From contig NC_037092.1 of NCBI RefSeq assembly GCF_002994745.2, positions 73,249,324-73,313,323 on the forward strand: a stretch of DNA of 64,000 nucleotides, given 5' to 3'. Made by a program: the position numbers and the translations under genes. The notes under the pieces were generated by a model. That model searched no databases and was not told the origin of the DNA. It worked only from the letters and a program-made list of their open reading frames with translations. This stretch comes from Rosa chinensis (lineage: Eukaryota > Streptophyta > Magnoliopsida > Rosales > Rosaceae). Positions 1 through 10,532 of this stretch are shown here, piece by piece. Each line of letters starts with the position of its first letter. The first letter of the stretch is position 1.

Positions 1-511
1 GTGTTCAATTTTTCATAATTTTTCTGCAGCTCTAAATGCAATGGAACTATGAAGTCAAAAACTGAATCTCAAAGTACAGAAGAAATATAATACCTGCAGA
101 AGTTTGAGATCTTCTTTGGAAGCTAATTGTGACAAAAATTTTAATCAAAACTATGAAGCATAGTAATAAAGAAAACAGTGACATATAGAGGGAGAATTGT
201 TACATTATATTCATTTGATAAAAGAGTACATGTACATTCTACATTTGTTACACAATTGATTTCCTTTGAAGTCATCCAAAAATTGCTTGATGCACAATAA
301 CGTTAGGCATATCAGCTGCAGCTTTACAAAAAAGCTAGCTGCATAGTCAGATTAGCTATTATAGTTGCAGATTTACAAAAAGATTGTTGCTGCAATCTTG
401 TGAGATTGTGGAGCTTGTTCAAAAACAGTGGTGGTTCCAACTGTACTTGTGATTGCAGCTACACAAAATCGATTACTTCATCAAAACACTGTACACCACA
501 GTTATCCTGCA
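1..511. other. AT-rich 3' flank of the RPA1-like pseudogene
   Basis: This stretch follows the last recognisable codon of the minus-strand RPA1-like gene. It is AT-rich. I see no coding region, repeat or RNA gene; it may hold the 3' untranslated region of that gene. Confidence 0.4.
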
Positions 512-2898
512 TTAAACAGTCTTTTTGTTTTCAGCTGATGACGATGTGGTTTCATCTTCCTCTGCTTCTCTCTCACTGCAGAGTAAATAAAATATAGTAC
601 TTATTTAAATATTGATAAGAATTGATTCATTAAAATGAATTATTAGTACATGTATTATAACGTCCTTTTTTAAAGATAAGAGAATTGTAATATTCAACCA
701 AAATGAATGTGATAAAAATTAGAATGGTATTTTCCAAATAACCAAAATTAAAAAAAAAAAATTTAAAAAGAGAGAAAATATTCAGATCAGTACTACTTAC
801 CTTCTAGATTTCTTGTCTGGTTCAGATATGAATAATCCTCTTTTACTTGTCAGAGAGTTGCTGATTCTTTGAAAAGGAACAGGATCTGGAGTCATAGTTG
901 CTGGGTCGTTTTCAAAAGGTGGTACAGAGGATTCCATATGTGGGAAGACTGCTTTGATTATTAGCTCACTATCTTCCGTTATCTTGAGCTGAAAAAGAAC
1001 TTTTGGCCTCTTGTTTTCTCCATCTCCTCTGGTAATGTTGCTTCTGTTGGGTAGGATCTTTTGCTGACCAAATCTTTGCAATTACTTCCAAACAGTTTCT
1101 CTGCTTGTTTTCCCATTATGATAACCGTTGCCTCGTTTTGACCATCAGTGATAGTCATGTAGACTCTGAAACTATATATAAAGAAGAGACTTTAGTGTTG
1201 TTATTTTGTTTTGTCACATAATATAAAATTTGTCCTCAAAATATAATTTTTTACAGTGTTTACCAAGAATTTCTTGCTTCCCATGATGTGAGCAGCCGAG
1301 TTGATTGTCATGTTCTTGTTCTCTTAATTCTCGATAACAGCAAGGCTTTATACCACCAACCGTCGTGTGTTGCAAATCTGGAAATTGAAGCATTGCAATA
1401 CACCATTTGTTCCTGTAATTGAAAATTAAAAAGGGGTATAAATTATAAAAATGTCAAAGACTTACAATTTATAAATTAGGGCCAAAGTAGCATAATGAAT
1501 CTATAATTTACAAAGTAAAACAATTTACAGAATAAATTATTTAAATTTCAAATACTTACAATTTATAATGTGTAGTTGGAAACAAAAATTGGATTTTATA
1601 CCTTGTATGACAATGGATCCAATATGTTCAATCGAGTCACTGTTTTCATATTGGTTTCCTGGATTTCTTCTGATGTTGGCTGTTTGAATAGTGTTGGAAG
1701 TATTTGCACTCTATCAACCAGTTTTGAGAACCTACAAATTTATAGGCATGTGATGAAACTGTTGATATTTTTTTCTTTCCTTTTTTGTAAAATGATGGTT
1801 TTCTTATAATGAAGGAACTTACTGAAGCCTGTACTTGTTTGTTTCTGGGATCTTTGGATTGATGAAAATACAGGTGTTGCTTGTATTTGATGGGGCAGGT
1901 TTGTCTGCTAGTTACAAAAATAATTAGTTATATATAGTTGTTAGTCATGTTGAAATAATTGATGAATTTTTGAAGGACACTTACTCAAGTACTCTTTGAT
2001 TTTTAAATTGGTTAATGCCATCAGCACTAGTGGAGAAGCTTTTCTAATTGTTTCCATGTTGACTTGTCTAGCAGTGTTGCCCCAGAGTGTAATTCTCAAG
2101 TCCTCTCTTCTGCATTTTATGTTTAGGAAGTTAGTTTTAAATCTCAATTGGATCATATATTGTACTTAAATGTTTAAAGTGTGTAAAAAGTTTACCTTAA
2201 ATTCTGCAAATGGATTTCACATTTTGACTCTCTATCCTTGACAGTTCACAGTTGTCTCATGTGGTGGTACAATCGACTTCAAACAGCCATACACATCTTG
2301 CATTTAACAAAAATAAAAAAATAATAAAAAGTGATTAATCAAAGTTATAAGGAAAAGTATAATGAGGAAGCATTGTTTATTTACAATGTGTACATTTACC
2401 TGTTAGAATTGTATGATCATTCATGCGTGCTTCGAGTTGATCAAATTCTACTAAATAGAATCGATGCTCTGGAATTTCTGGGCAGTTTCCTTCAACTGCT
2501 TCAAAGACAGTCAGTGCATTGAAACAGACTTGACTCCGATGATCAAGAATCTTGTAGTTTTCCTGGTTTTTTTGTGTAAAGAAATTCTGAATGTCATAAA
2601 CCTTGCCTTGTTGTATTTTTTTTTGTGAACTAAAGGGTAGTCAGATTCACTGATAATTGCATGAATAATTGAATAGCGTCACCCTGCATTTCATAAGAGA
2701 AAAATATGTATAAGTGTGCAAATAATTGGACTGATAATTAATTGTTTGTGAGAAAATTACTTTTTCATCAATCAAGACAGAGTGGAGACCATCATTCTTG
2801 TCAGTATTATATTGCTTTGCTCTCCACACTCTCAATATACGAACTCTGATCTTGTATTCCGATTTGTAAGGTTCCATTTCATGAATGAAGACATCCAT
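512..2898 (-). pseudogene. Replication protein A 70-kDa (RPA1)-like gene, degenerate
   Basis: Seen: a multi-exon minus-strand gene starting MDVFIHEMEPYKSEYKIRVR at 2898. Exons in order: 2898-2761 (N-terminal OB-fold, DUF223-like, ending IDEK); a large exon to about 2402 (VYDIQNFF, RFYLVEF); about 2300-2198 (DVYGCLKSIVPP, CEIHLQNL); about 2123-1980 (RITLWGNTARQ, KIKEYL); about 1916-1833 (CIFINPKIPE); about 1733-1602; about 1413-1270 (DGWWYKA, CSHHGKQE); about 1171-797 (RVYMTITDGQNEATVIIMGKQAEKLFG split by family motif, then QLKITEDSELIIKAVFP); last exon to a TAA at 512. Splice sites are GT-AG and most intron phases join correctly. Known: this order matches plant RPA1-like single-stranded DNA-binding proteins, including those spread by Helitrons. 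Odd: frame is lost about five times (near 2667, 2605, 2235, 1340 and 990), twice at A/C homopolymers. I infer a pseudogene; homopolymer sequencing errors could explain only some breaks. Confidence 0.8.
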
Positions 2899-3750
2899 TT
2901 TGTTCTCGCAGCTGCAAGTAATAGCATATATTATTTTTAGATAATAATTTTAAAAAATTGTTTTCATAGACTACATATAACTTCATTTTGTTTGGTTTCA
3001 ATTGTAGAAGCTTCATTCGATGAATGAGAAAATGTCTGTTTGAAAATCTCAAAATGAGTAATGAATAATTGAAAATAAGCTGTTTTGTCACAAAAAGAAT
3101 TCCTTTTTCTGTTTCTTTCTTCAGCATCAGCCTCTATGCACAACTATATATTGAAGACCAAGTTATGATCATAAACTTCGATTGAAAGAAATGTGCTAAA
3201 CCTTGGCAAGTATTTGATGATAAAATTCTGTGGGAATTAAACACACAGTTGGATTGGCTTTGATGAAAAACTGAGGCATAAGAATGTCAATATGAAATAG
3301 GATTATAAATCAAACGCAGTAGCAAATCAAAGAAGCAATTAAGAGCAGTTTTCTGAAAATGAATGGTTTTTAACAATTGAACATAGGCAATGCTGCTATA
3401 TTTTTTTAACAAACCCATAGTCTTTGAAATTATGTTTCATTAAAGCTGATAAAACTCCTTAAAAGTTAAAACTATTAGATGCACAGAACCATTATCATGA
3501 TCTAAAGGCTTAAACTGAAAATTCAAATTCAAGGATCAACATACAATAGAACACCCAGAAACATGACCTCATGAAGGAAACATTTGGTATACAACCCAAC
3601 ACCAGTCAATATTAATCAAACACTGCAAATAACAAAAGGGTAGTTTGAAATTGATTGATTTTGAAAGAGAGAATCAGATCAGTGGTAGTGGAAAACGAAA
3701 AGAAGTTGATGACATTTGATCAAATAGAAAGTGAAACTTGACCGAGTACC
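2899..3750 (-). other. Intron 1 of the RPA1-like gene
   Basis: AT-rich sequence between a donor (CAAACAG|GTACTCG on the minus strand, at 3750) and an acceptor about 20 bp upstream of the start codon at 2898. I see no gene in it. Confidence 0.45.
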
Positions 3751-4095
3751 TGTTTGGATTCATGTCGACGTCAGAGAGGTTGCAACAGCGCAGCAGCGGA
3801 GGTCGGTCTTCACCGATGCTTCCCGAAAGTAGGCGTTGGTTCTTTAGATTATACTTGTAGCAGATCACCAACTGAAGACACAATTATCCTGAGGTCAAAC
3901 ACAATGCAAAATTACTATAGCAAAAGAGAAACCCAACCACTAATGAAGACAAACCCATGCACAAATCTCAATCAGAACACAAAACCCCTCACCGATTGGT
4001 CTAGCACGATTATTCAAAACCCAGCGACACCGAAACCTGATCAAGCCCCTTCAGATGCGTAGAGCCGAGCTAAGAACGAAGAGAGAGAGAGAGGA
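3751..4095 (-). other. Predicted 5' untranslated exon of the RPA1-like gene
   Basis: On the minus strand this begins with a CT-rich tract (4077-4093) typical of plant transcription starts, about 30 bp downstream of a TATA box, and ends in a consensus donor at 3750. It is GC-richer than its surroundings. A short open frame ending MNPNR lies just before the donor but is not needed for the protein start at 2898. Inference from promoter and splice signals only. Confidence 0.4.
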
Positions 4096-4124
4096 AACAC
4101 ATCGCGTTTATCACCCTCAACACC

Positions 4125-4131
4125 TTTTATA
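4125..4131 (-). promoter_or_regulatory. TATA box of the RPA1-like gene
   Basis: TATAAAA on the minus strand within GATATAAAAGG, followed about 30-45 bp downstream by a CTCTCTCTC tract. Position fits a core promoter for the minus-strand RPA1-like gene. Confidence 0.5.
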
Positions 4132-4365
4132 TCTAGGTCAAACAGAATACTGTAATTAAGCAAAGAATGGAGGGCAAAACGGTCATTTCACAGTACCGAC
4201 TCGGCTCGAGCCGGCACTGTTACTAAGCCGATGAACAGTTAACTGAGAATTAGTATATAGTAAATATCAGTTGAGCTGAAAAAGGACCAGTAATTACTCA
4301 AAACTTAATTGGGGTGTGATCGATCAAGTGAAAATTGGTTGTAAAACTTTGGGTTTAGTTATAAG

Positions 4366-5077
4366 CTAAGAAGCACCGAAACGGGTACGAGTTTCCGGAT
4401 ATGATACGATCAGAAACGTGGAAACGGCAAATCTTAAATGTAATAGGAAACGCGTACGTGAAGGAAACGCCAATTAAATATATATATATATATATATATA
4501 TATTGACAATCCACATGTCAATAATGTCAAGTTATCAACCAACAATTATATATATATATATATATTATATATAATTGTTGGTTGATAACTTGACCCATAG
4601 TGTATAGCAGCAACACATCGCATAACAATATCAGAACAAATATTTCGAGCATAAGAGGAACGACCGAACTGGAGATGAGGAACGACCGGACTGAAGAAGA
4701 GGAACGACCGGAACTGGGTCTCGTCCGAGCAGAAGAGAAACGATCTCGATCTGGGTCTCGTTTTTGCAGAAGAGAAACGAGGGTCTCGTTTGCGTCTGAA
4801 GTCGCGTCGTTTGCAATTGTCTGAGGTCGCTTCTCTGGTCTCTCTCTCGATCTGGTCTTTTATTTGTTTGTTTGTTTTTTTTTTTTCAATTTGTGCAGAG
4901 TAAAAAGTCAGTATTACCCCCACGTTTCCTATTTATTTACCTTCTGGCGTTTCCGCATTGGATATGGACGCATCCAAACTGTTTCCAAATCCGGATACGC
5001 GTTTCCGAGGCGTTTCCGACCCGTTTCCAGTTTCAATACGGGATACGCGGGTATTTTCGCGTTTCCATGCATCATAG
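4366..5077. mobile_element. Non-autonomous DNA transposon, Mutator-like, 712 bp
   Basis: Ends CTAAGAAGCACCGAAAC on the left and, read inward from the right, CTATGATGCATGGAAAC. The similarity extends inward about 100 bp on each side as diverged terminal inverted repeats rich in GTTTCC/GGAAAC words. The element is flanked by a perfect 8-bp direct repeat, GTTATAAG, at 4358-4365 and 5078-5085. Long terminal inverted repeats with 8-10 bp duplications are typical of Mutator-like elements; an 8-bp TSD also occurs in hAT, but hAT inverted repeats are short. The interior (4,600-4,860) is CG-richer and has repeated GAACGACCG and CTCGT words, possibly captured sequence. No transposase is present. Confidence 0.7.
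4526..4594. repeat. Near-perfect palindrome inside the 712-bp transposon
   Basis: Arms 4526-4554 and 4566-4594 are exact reverse complements (29 bp each, GTCAAGTTATCAACC outward ends) around an 11-bp AT core. (TA)n tracts lie inside it and just upstream at 4477-4502. It could be a small nested foldback element or a hairpin formed by template switching. Confidence 0.85.
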
Positions 5078-5085
5078 GTTATAAG

Positions 5086-5986
5086 ATCTATGGTGTTGGC
5101 AATAGCAACCTTTTTAGAACAGTAATTAGCTCTACATATTTAAGTAGAATTATGGAGAAATCAGGTAGAATTGGGTGGGGCATATATGGCATTCAGATCA
5201 ATCCTCTTGATCAAATATATAATTATGCAGTTGCCTGCCACAAAGCTGGAATACTGGACTGTTCAAAAGCAAAAGCATGTGAATTCGATTCAGTAAATCT
5301 GTGCATGATCCAATTATATTATGGTCAATTTGTCCAATTAACTCTACAGCTATCATTATGATTGAGTCTGCCAAAAATTGCATGTGATCAGATTATTGCT
5401 ATCACCGTATAGTTATACACATTACTCATGACTAGCTTAACAATAATCATCGAACCAGTACTACTTGAAGCTCAAGTTCATATGCCATATGATTCCCGTG
5501 TATACATTCACTACACACACATATATATGCTACATCATACATATATCTCATATATAAATAATTGTAAGTAACTCTACGTGAACATTAGAACCTATGGTTT
5601 TCATATTAATTATCATGGAAACTAAGTCTGTGAACATTAGAACCTATGTTTTTCAATTTTGATTTTATTAGTTTGTTTTTACTGTCATTTGCCTATGTTT
5701 CATTTGCTCAAGAAAGGAAGTTTAAGTTTTTTACTTCTGTTTGATTTTTTTTGGTTTGGCTTTTGGTATGAAATGGTAGTACGTGGTAGTGTAACTAATT
5801 CAAATGGTTTTAATACAGTCTCTTGGACTATATGTTGATTGGGGGATATAGGCATAATTGGGACCTAGTAAATACTTGGACTACATGCAAGATAAAAAGC
5901 TTATGTAGGTTTCTCTCTGTTATTATTTTTTTTTTCATCTGTACAGCTTTGATATTAAGATTGTTTAACTGTTAATATGTTTCCAG
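5086..5986. other. Non-coding AT-rich stretch with a short direct duplication
   Basis: No gene recognised. A 19-bp word, GTGAACATTAGAACCTATG, occurs at about 5579 and again at about 5633. The word TGTTGATTGGGGGATATAG occurs near 5833 and again near 6422, bracketing the first SF3B2 exon remnant. Confidence 0.5.
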
Positions 5987-6722
5987 GTGTGGGATGCAAC
6001 TGCAGCTGATCCTAAATTGCTGGTCTTTTTGAAATCATACATGAATTTCTTACACATTGAATCTGGTAATTAGATCTACCTAGCTTTTCTAATTCTACTC
6101 TGGTTTAGATTAATCAGTGGTTCATGAATTATGAGATCTGAGCGCATAACATGTTCACGAAGTTATCGAAATGTAGTGTATAGAATTAAAAATGCATAAT
6201 AATATGGGAATATGGGAATGCTAAACTAACACTTTCTATAAGCCGTGGTCGTCTTCTACTACTAACTTTCTTCCAGTTTTATTTAACAAAAGAACATAAA
6301 CCTGCTCACCTGCAGTTCTATGTATTCTGTGAACAAATTGAAAAGCCAGGAATTTCTTACTAGTAATAGGTGTTTGGCAAAAGTCACCCTTGATTGATTT
6401 AGTTTCATATGCATCTGCTAGTGTTGATTGGGGGATATAGACCATATTTGGGGATATACTTAGCATATTGTACAGATTTTATTCATTTTAAAGGTACTAA
6501 TGTATCTGCTTTGAACTTTCAGAGGCCATCCCATAATGCTTAGTGCTCTGGAGTTCATCTATAATTTTAATATAGTAGACTGCTGATTTGAGTGTGGAAC
6601 TATACCATTACTGGTATCTTATCGGGACTTGATTGATTTTGCAGGGTAAACACGGTATCGAGAAACAACCGTTTCAGCTCCCTGATTTCATTACTGCAAC
6701 TGGTACTGAGAAAATTAGACAG
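5987..6722 (+). pseudogene. SF3B2: SF3B2 (splicing factor 3b subunit 2) gene fragment
   Basis: Two exon remnants with intact splice signals. Exon 5987-6065 follows TTCCAG and reads VWDATAADPKLLVFLKSY before diverging. Exon 6645-6722 follows TTTTGCAG and reads GIEKQPFQLPDFITATG then EKIRQ, followed by GTAAAT. Known: both match the conserved central region (DUF382/PSP area) of SF3B2/SAP145, a U2 snRNP subunit, where the two segments are separated by only about 20 residues. Here the end of the first exon (about RNTVPVPRHW) is lost and replaced by unrelated codons. No earlier or later SF3B2 exons are visible, so this is a captured or orphaned genomic fragment, not a retrocopy, because an intron is retained. 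Confidence 0.8.
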
Positions 6723-7400
6723 GTAAATTGGTCATGAGGTTTTTTATTTGGATTATTCTTTGAACACCGCACATAAGTGCTCCTCTTACTATCAATGAGA
6801 ACTCTGACTCTTATGTTTGTACCGGATAGGTCCTGAGGTTAGTATGTTTACTGTAATATCTCATATAGCCTTAGCAGCATACTTGATTCTAAGGAGATGG
6901 GTTATGTGACGCTTCCATCTTTTTATTTTTAGGGGGAATCTGCATTATGGAGACTTGCCTGACACACATTAAATCATCAATGAGGATCACCATGGGGCAC
7001 TCATCCACCACCTCTCTTTAGTTCGCAACAAACGCTGAAGTTGATGAACTGCGTAATGAACTCGCAAATTATGAGGTGAAGAACCTGCTAAAGTTGGGAA
7101 GTGTGTTGGGATGAATCATTGTTGGTCTTTTTTGGGTATATGAAAGGTCTGAAGTGCATTAGGCAAGATGTTGGTCCTTTTTGGGTTGGCCTGAATTGCA
7201 TTTCTTCTATAGATGTGATTATGTACAGATGAGACTATTTTAGTCACATTTGTAGATGTTTTTTTTGTATGAGAGACCCGTAGGTGTGATCTTTTCTATT
7301 TTTTGGATACAATTATCATTATCGGATCCATTTATGGGATTATAACAACTATTTATTATAAGAAAATTATTGATCATTTGGTCAATTTTTGGTTCCAGCT
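6723..7400. other. Non-coding, unassigned
   Basis: I see no gene that I can support. A short plus-strand frame near 7020-7110 reads FATNAEVDELRNELANYE, coiled-coil-like, but it lies among stop codons. Confidence 0.4.
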
Positions 7401-7942
7401 AAATCTGAATCTTGCCATTACCAAATCAAACAACAGTAGGTAAAATGAAAAATATGTCGTCTGATGAGGTTTTTAGGGTGGAATCAAACAAAATTTCTAC
7501 AATTCACACGATGGTTCTTACTGATATCATTGTCGGATGCACACATAGACAACAAGTATTAGCAAAAACTATTGTCTCAAATGTCACAGTACAACGGTTA
7601 GAGTTATATCTGTCGTGCGAAAGCACATACGCACTGAATTTTTAAGTCGTCACACCACATCTATGCTGGAAGAACTATCGTGTGAATACAATTTGCACAA
7701 CATCTTAAAAATAAAACCGTGGTATGAATAAAAGTCACACCACAGAAAATGTTTGTCGACAGATCTGCCGATCCATCAGACGACGAAGTTAGTTGCAAAC
7801 CGTCGACCCAATGCGATGTATACGACGGTTGAAAACCGTCGTCTGATGACGTTTCATCAGACGAAGCCTCGATAGACTACGGAAATGCAAAATGTCAGAC
7901 GACAGTTTTAAACCGTCGTGTGAAGCCTTTTGTGTAGTAGTG
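7400..7942. mobile_element. Terminal part of a CACTA transposon
   Basis: The end at 7942, read on the minus strand, is CACTACTACACAAAAGGCTT, the hallmark of plant CACTA (En/Spm) inverted repeats. Inside it, the subterminal region holds many copies, in both directions, of CGTCGTCTGA/TCAGACGACG-type words (about 7454, 7770, 7828, 7855, 7895), the usual CACTA transposase-binding repeats. The flanking base triplet is TAA. The opposite end was not found to the left, so the element is truncated or extends beyond the window; the inner limit given here is approximate. Confidence 0.7.
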
Positions 7943-7980
7943 TAAGGCCCACAGAATCATCATAAGCCTGTCAAACACAT
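7943..7980 (-). mobile_element. LINE ORF2 fragment stranded between CACTA and the Athila-like LTR
   Basis: The minus strand reads DVFDRLMMILWAL in the same frame that the LINE zf-RVT region has at 20,925-20,960 (HALHLKQDV). Removing the 12.9-kb Athila-like element and one CACAT copy joins them without a gap. So this 38-bp piece belongs to the LINE and dates the CACTA and LTR insertions as later. Confidence 0.75.
7976..7980. repeat. Left TSD (CACAT) of the Athila-like element
   Basis: CACAT directly before the left LTR; the same five bases follow the right LTR at 20925-20929. Confidence 0.9.
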
Positions 7981-9829
7981 TGATTACATGCATTTTTATG
8001 CATGTAATTATATCTAAAATATTAGAAATAAATTAATCCTCAAGTTAATTATTATGTAATTAATCCATTTTCATTTATATTGTAGTAAATAAGCGGAGTT
8101 GTGGATTTTGGAAGAAGTTGTGCGAAATTGAAGCAAAACGGAGTTTCCGACAAAAGGACAAAAGTCAACCAAGTCAACTTGACCCGATAGCATGAAGTTC
8201 AAGGCCCAAGACCAAAGAAGCACAAGTGAAGACCCAAGCCCATCTGTATTACATCTTTGTATTTAAATTTTAAATTCAAAATGGATGTAATGACAATAAT
8301 AATAGTGGACCACACATCACACATGTGGATGAGATATTTATTATTTGTGTTCACACTAAACACATACTCACTTATACTTTTACCCTCCGGTTTTCTTTAT
8401 ATTTTCCAAAATGTTTTCTAATATTCTAATTCTCTACATTTTTATTAGGTTGTTTTAGTCTTTTCATTTTACCCATTTTCTACTTGTTTTTGAGCCCTTG
8501 GATCTAGGGTACAAGTCCAATCTTGACCCTTGAACTCAAAAGAGTATTTAAGCACATTTGCACACACGTTTCACAAGCTTAAGACTCATTTTTCTACCTC
8601 CCCCCAGGCCTTTTGGCCGAATTTAGAGACCTCTCATCCATTTTCCATCTTCTCTCTCATACTCTCTCTCTTCCATTTTTAAATCTCTTATCATTTTCTC
8701 TCAAAATTGGAAGGAGCAATTAAGGGGATTTTCACTTCACATCATCAAGGTTTCATCACCACAAGGGATTTTGGCTTTGGTAAAGAGTGGGGGCTTAATA
8801 TCAAGTTGGGTTCATGTTTGCTTATAGCAAATTGTGAGCTTAATTTGTGTTCCCTCTCTCCTCTATCATTTCTCTAAATTGCTTACGTATTGGATGATGT
8901 ATTTGAGTATGAGTAGTGAGTAGTTCAATTTTCGGAGTTAGGGTTGTGAAGCCCTAACTCATCTTGTATAAATATTGATGCTTTAATTTTAATAAATGCA
9001 ATTTTCATTGTGTATGCTTTAAATCCGAATTTATTGGTCCTTAGAAGCATGTTTCTAGGCTTTGTCAACCTTTGAAATATGTTGTGGGAATTGTGATGAA
9101 TAGATTGATAAAATGACAACTTATTGGTCTTGTTGCATCTAGGATTTAAGTGTGGTAACCATTAGCTAACTTAATTGTATGTAAGTTTGCTTGGATCACT
9201 ATTATCTTGTACTCTAGGCCTCTATCTTAGATATTGCGGCCTTAACCAGCGTAATGCCTAAGTTAGAGAGTTGATTGTGGCCCTAACCGGCATAATCAAT
9301 ACACCGAAATGATAATTGGTTTAGTAGCCTTGACCGCTACTAGATACTGGACTTAACACATATAGGAAATGCATGCATTTGTGAAATTGGCATTGATGTT
9401 TACAAGATAGTTAGTGTGAATCACCGGATACTCCCATGTTTCCATTAATTTGAAATCTGAATTTAATTTCTTGCTTGATAATTAGTTGTTTGCTTTTATT
9501 TTAGTTTGCATTTAATTTAGTTAATTCCCAATTCAAAACTGCCAAACAAAATTCTACCTTCCATTGTGCACGACTCATTTGGGCTACAAGTTAGTGGCTT
9601 TGATTAGGCTTAGAGTGAGCTAAGTCGAGCATTGCCGAGGCTTGGTGCCTTGTGAATATTATTTTACTTTATTTTATTTTTATTTTTCATTGTATGCATT
9701 TGAGTTGTGCTAGTGCCAATTATCTCGGTTAGGTCCAACACCTAATCCCCAAAGTACGATAACTAAGGTCCAAATACTTTCCTTACTTGACCCGATTCGT
9801 ACGCTTGCGAGAGTATATGCATCAAGTCA
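7981..9829 (+). repeat. 5' LTR, 1849 bp
   Basis: Starts TGATTACATGCAT and ends GCATCAAGTCA. CT-rich tracts near 8630-8700 and a putative start of transcription lie in the second quarter. It aligns end to end with 19083-20924. Confidence 0.92.
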
Positions 9830-9830
9830 A

Positions 9831-9845
9831 TGGCGCCGTTGCCGG
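9831..9845 (+). promoter_or_regulatory. Primer binding site
   Basis: TGGCGCCGTTGCCGG, one base after the 5' LTR, the form used by Athila-group elements (tRNA 3'-end complement). Confidence 0.8.
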
Positions 9846-10040
9846 TTTTCGGATCTTAATCCCTTGGTAATTGGCATTTAGGGTCACTTATAGCATACTT
9901 TTATTTTTATTTCTTGTTTCTTTGTTTACTTTTTATTTTTATTTTCCACTTCTTGCTTGTTAGTTTACTCATTTTAATAGTACTTTTTATTTTTCATTCT
10001 CTTCTCACCTCTCTAGTTTATTGTCAATTTTGTAGTAGAT

Positions 10041-10532
10041 ATGGCTGACGAGCGTCAAGTACCACAAGATGAGGAGGAGCTTCCATTGAGTCATTATTCA
10101 TGTCCTAGCATTGTAAATGCTCCATCAGCATTGTAAATGCTCCATCTTGCATTGTGCTTCCTCCAACAAATGCCAACTTTGAGATCAGGGCTAACATGTT
10201 GTCTATTCTACCCACTTTTCATGGCATGGCTAGTGAGAGGGCCATTGAACTAAGTCCCACACTACAACCAAGAGCCATTGGTTTTTAATTCTTCCTCTCC
10301 TTACCAAGTGTTTGCAATTTCTACTCTTGATGAGATAAATATGAATGAGGATCTCGCATTGAGTGAGGAGCAAAAGAATCAAATCAAGACAATAGGGGAG
10401 ATTTGTGGGTCAAAAAAGAAGAAGAAGAAAGGGGATCTTGAGTGGAAAACTCCTGTGAACATCAAGTTTCTTGCACCATCTTGTGGTGGTTCTAGTTCTA
10501 CTAAAGCTTTTGTGGGTGGTGGTGGAAAGTAG
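10041..10532 (+). pseudogene. Remnant gag start of the Athila-like element
   Basis: Opens MADERQVPQDEEELPLSHYS. A 20-bp tandem duplication (10107-10126 and 10127-10146) shifts the frame; without it the reading continues into NFEIRANMLSILPTFHG, the conserved start of Athila-type gag proteins. A later frame at 10278-10532 has a lysine run and ends in TAG at 10530-10532. The catalytic pol region is absent. Confidence 0.65.

Noticed and set aside
6236..6466. Minus-strand frame with FVHRIHRTAG, like DEAD-box helicase motif VI
   Set aside because: Only about ten residues agree, the Gly-Arg pattern of the motif is broken, and no other helicase motif lies nearby.
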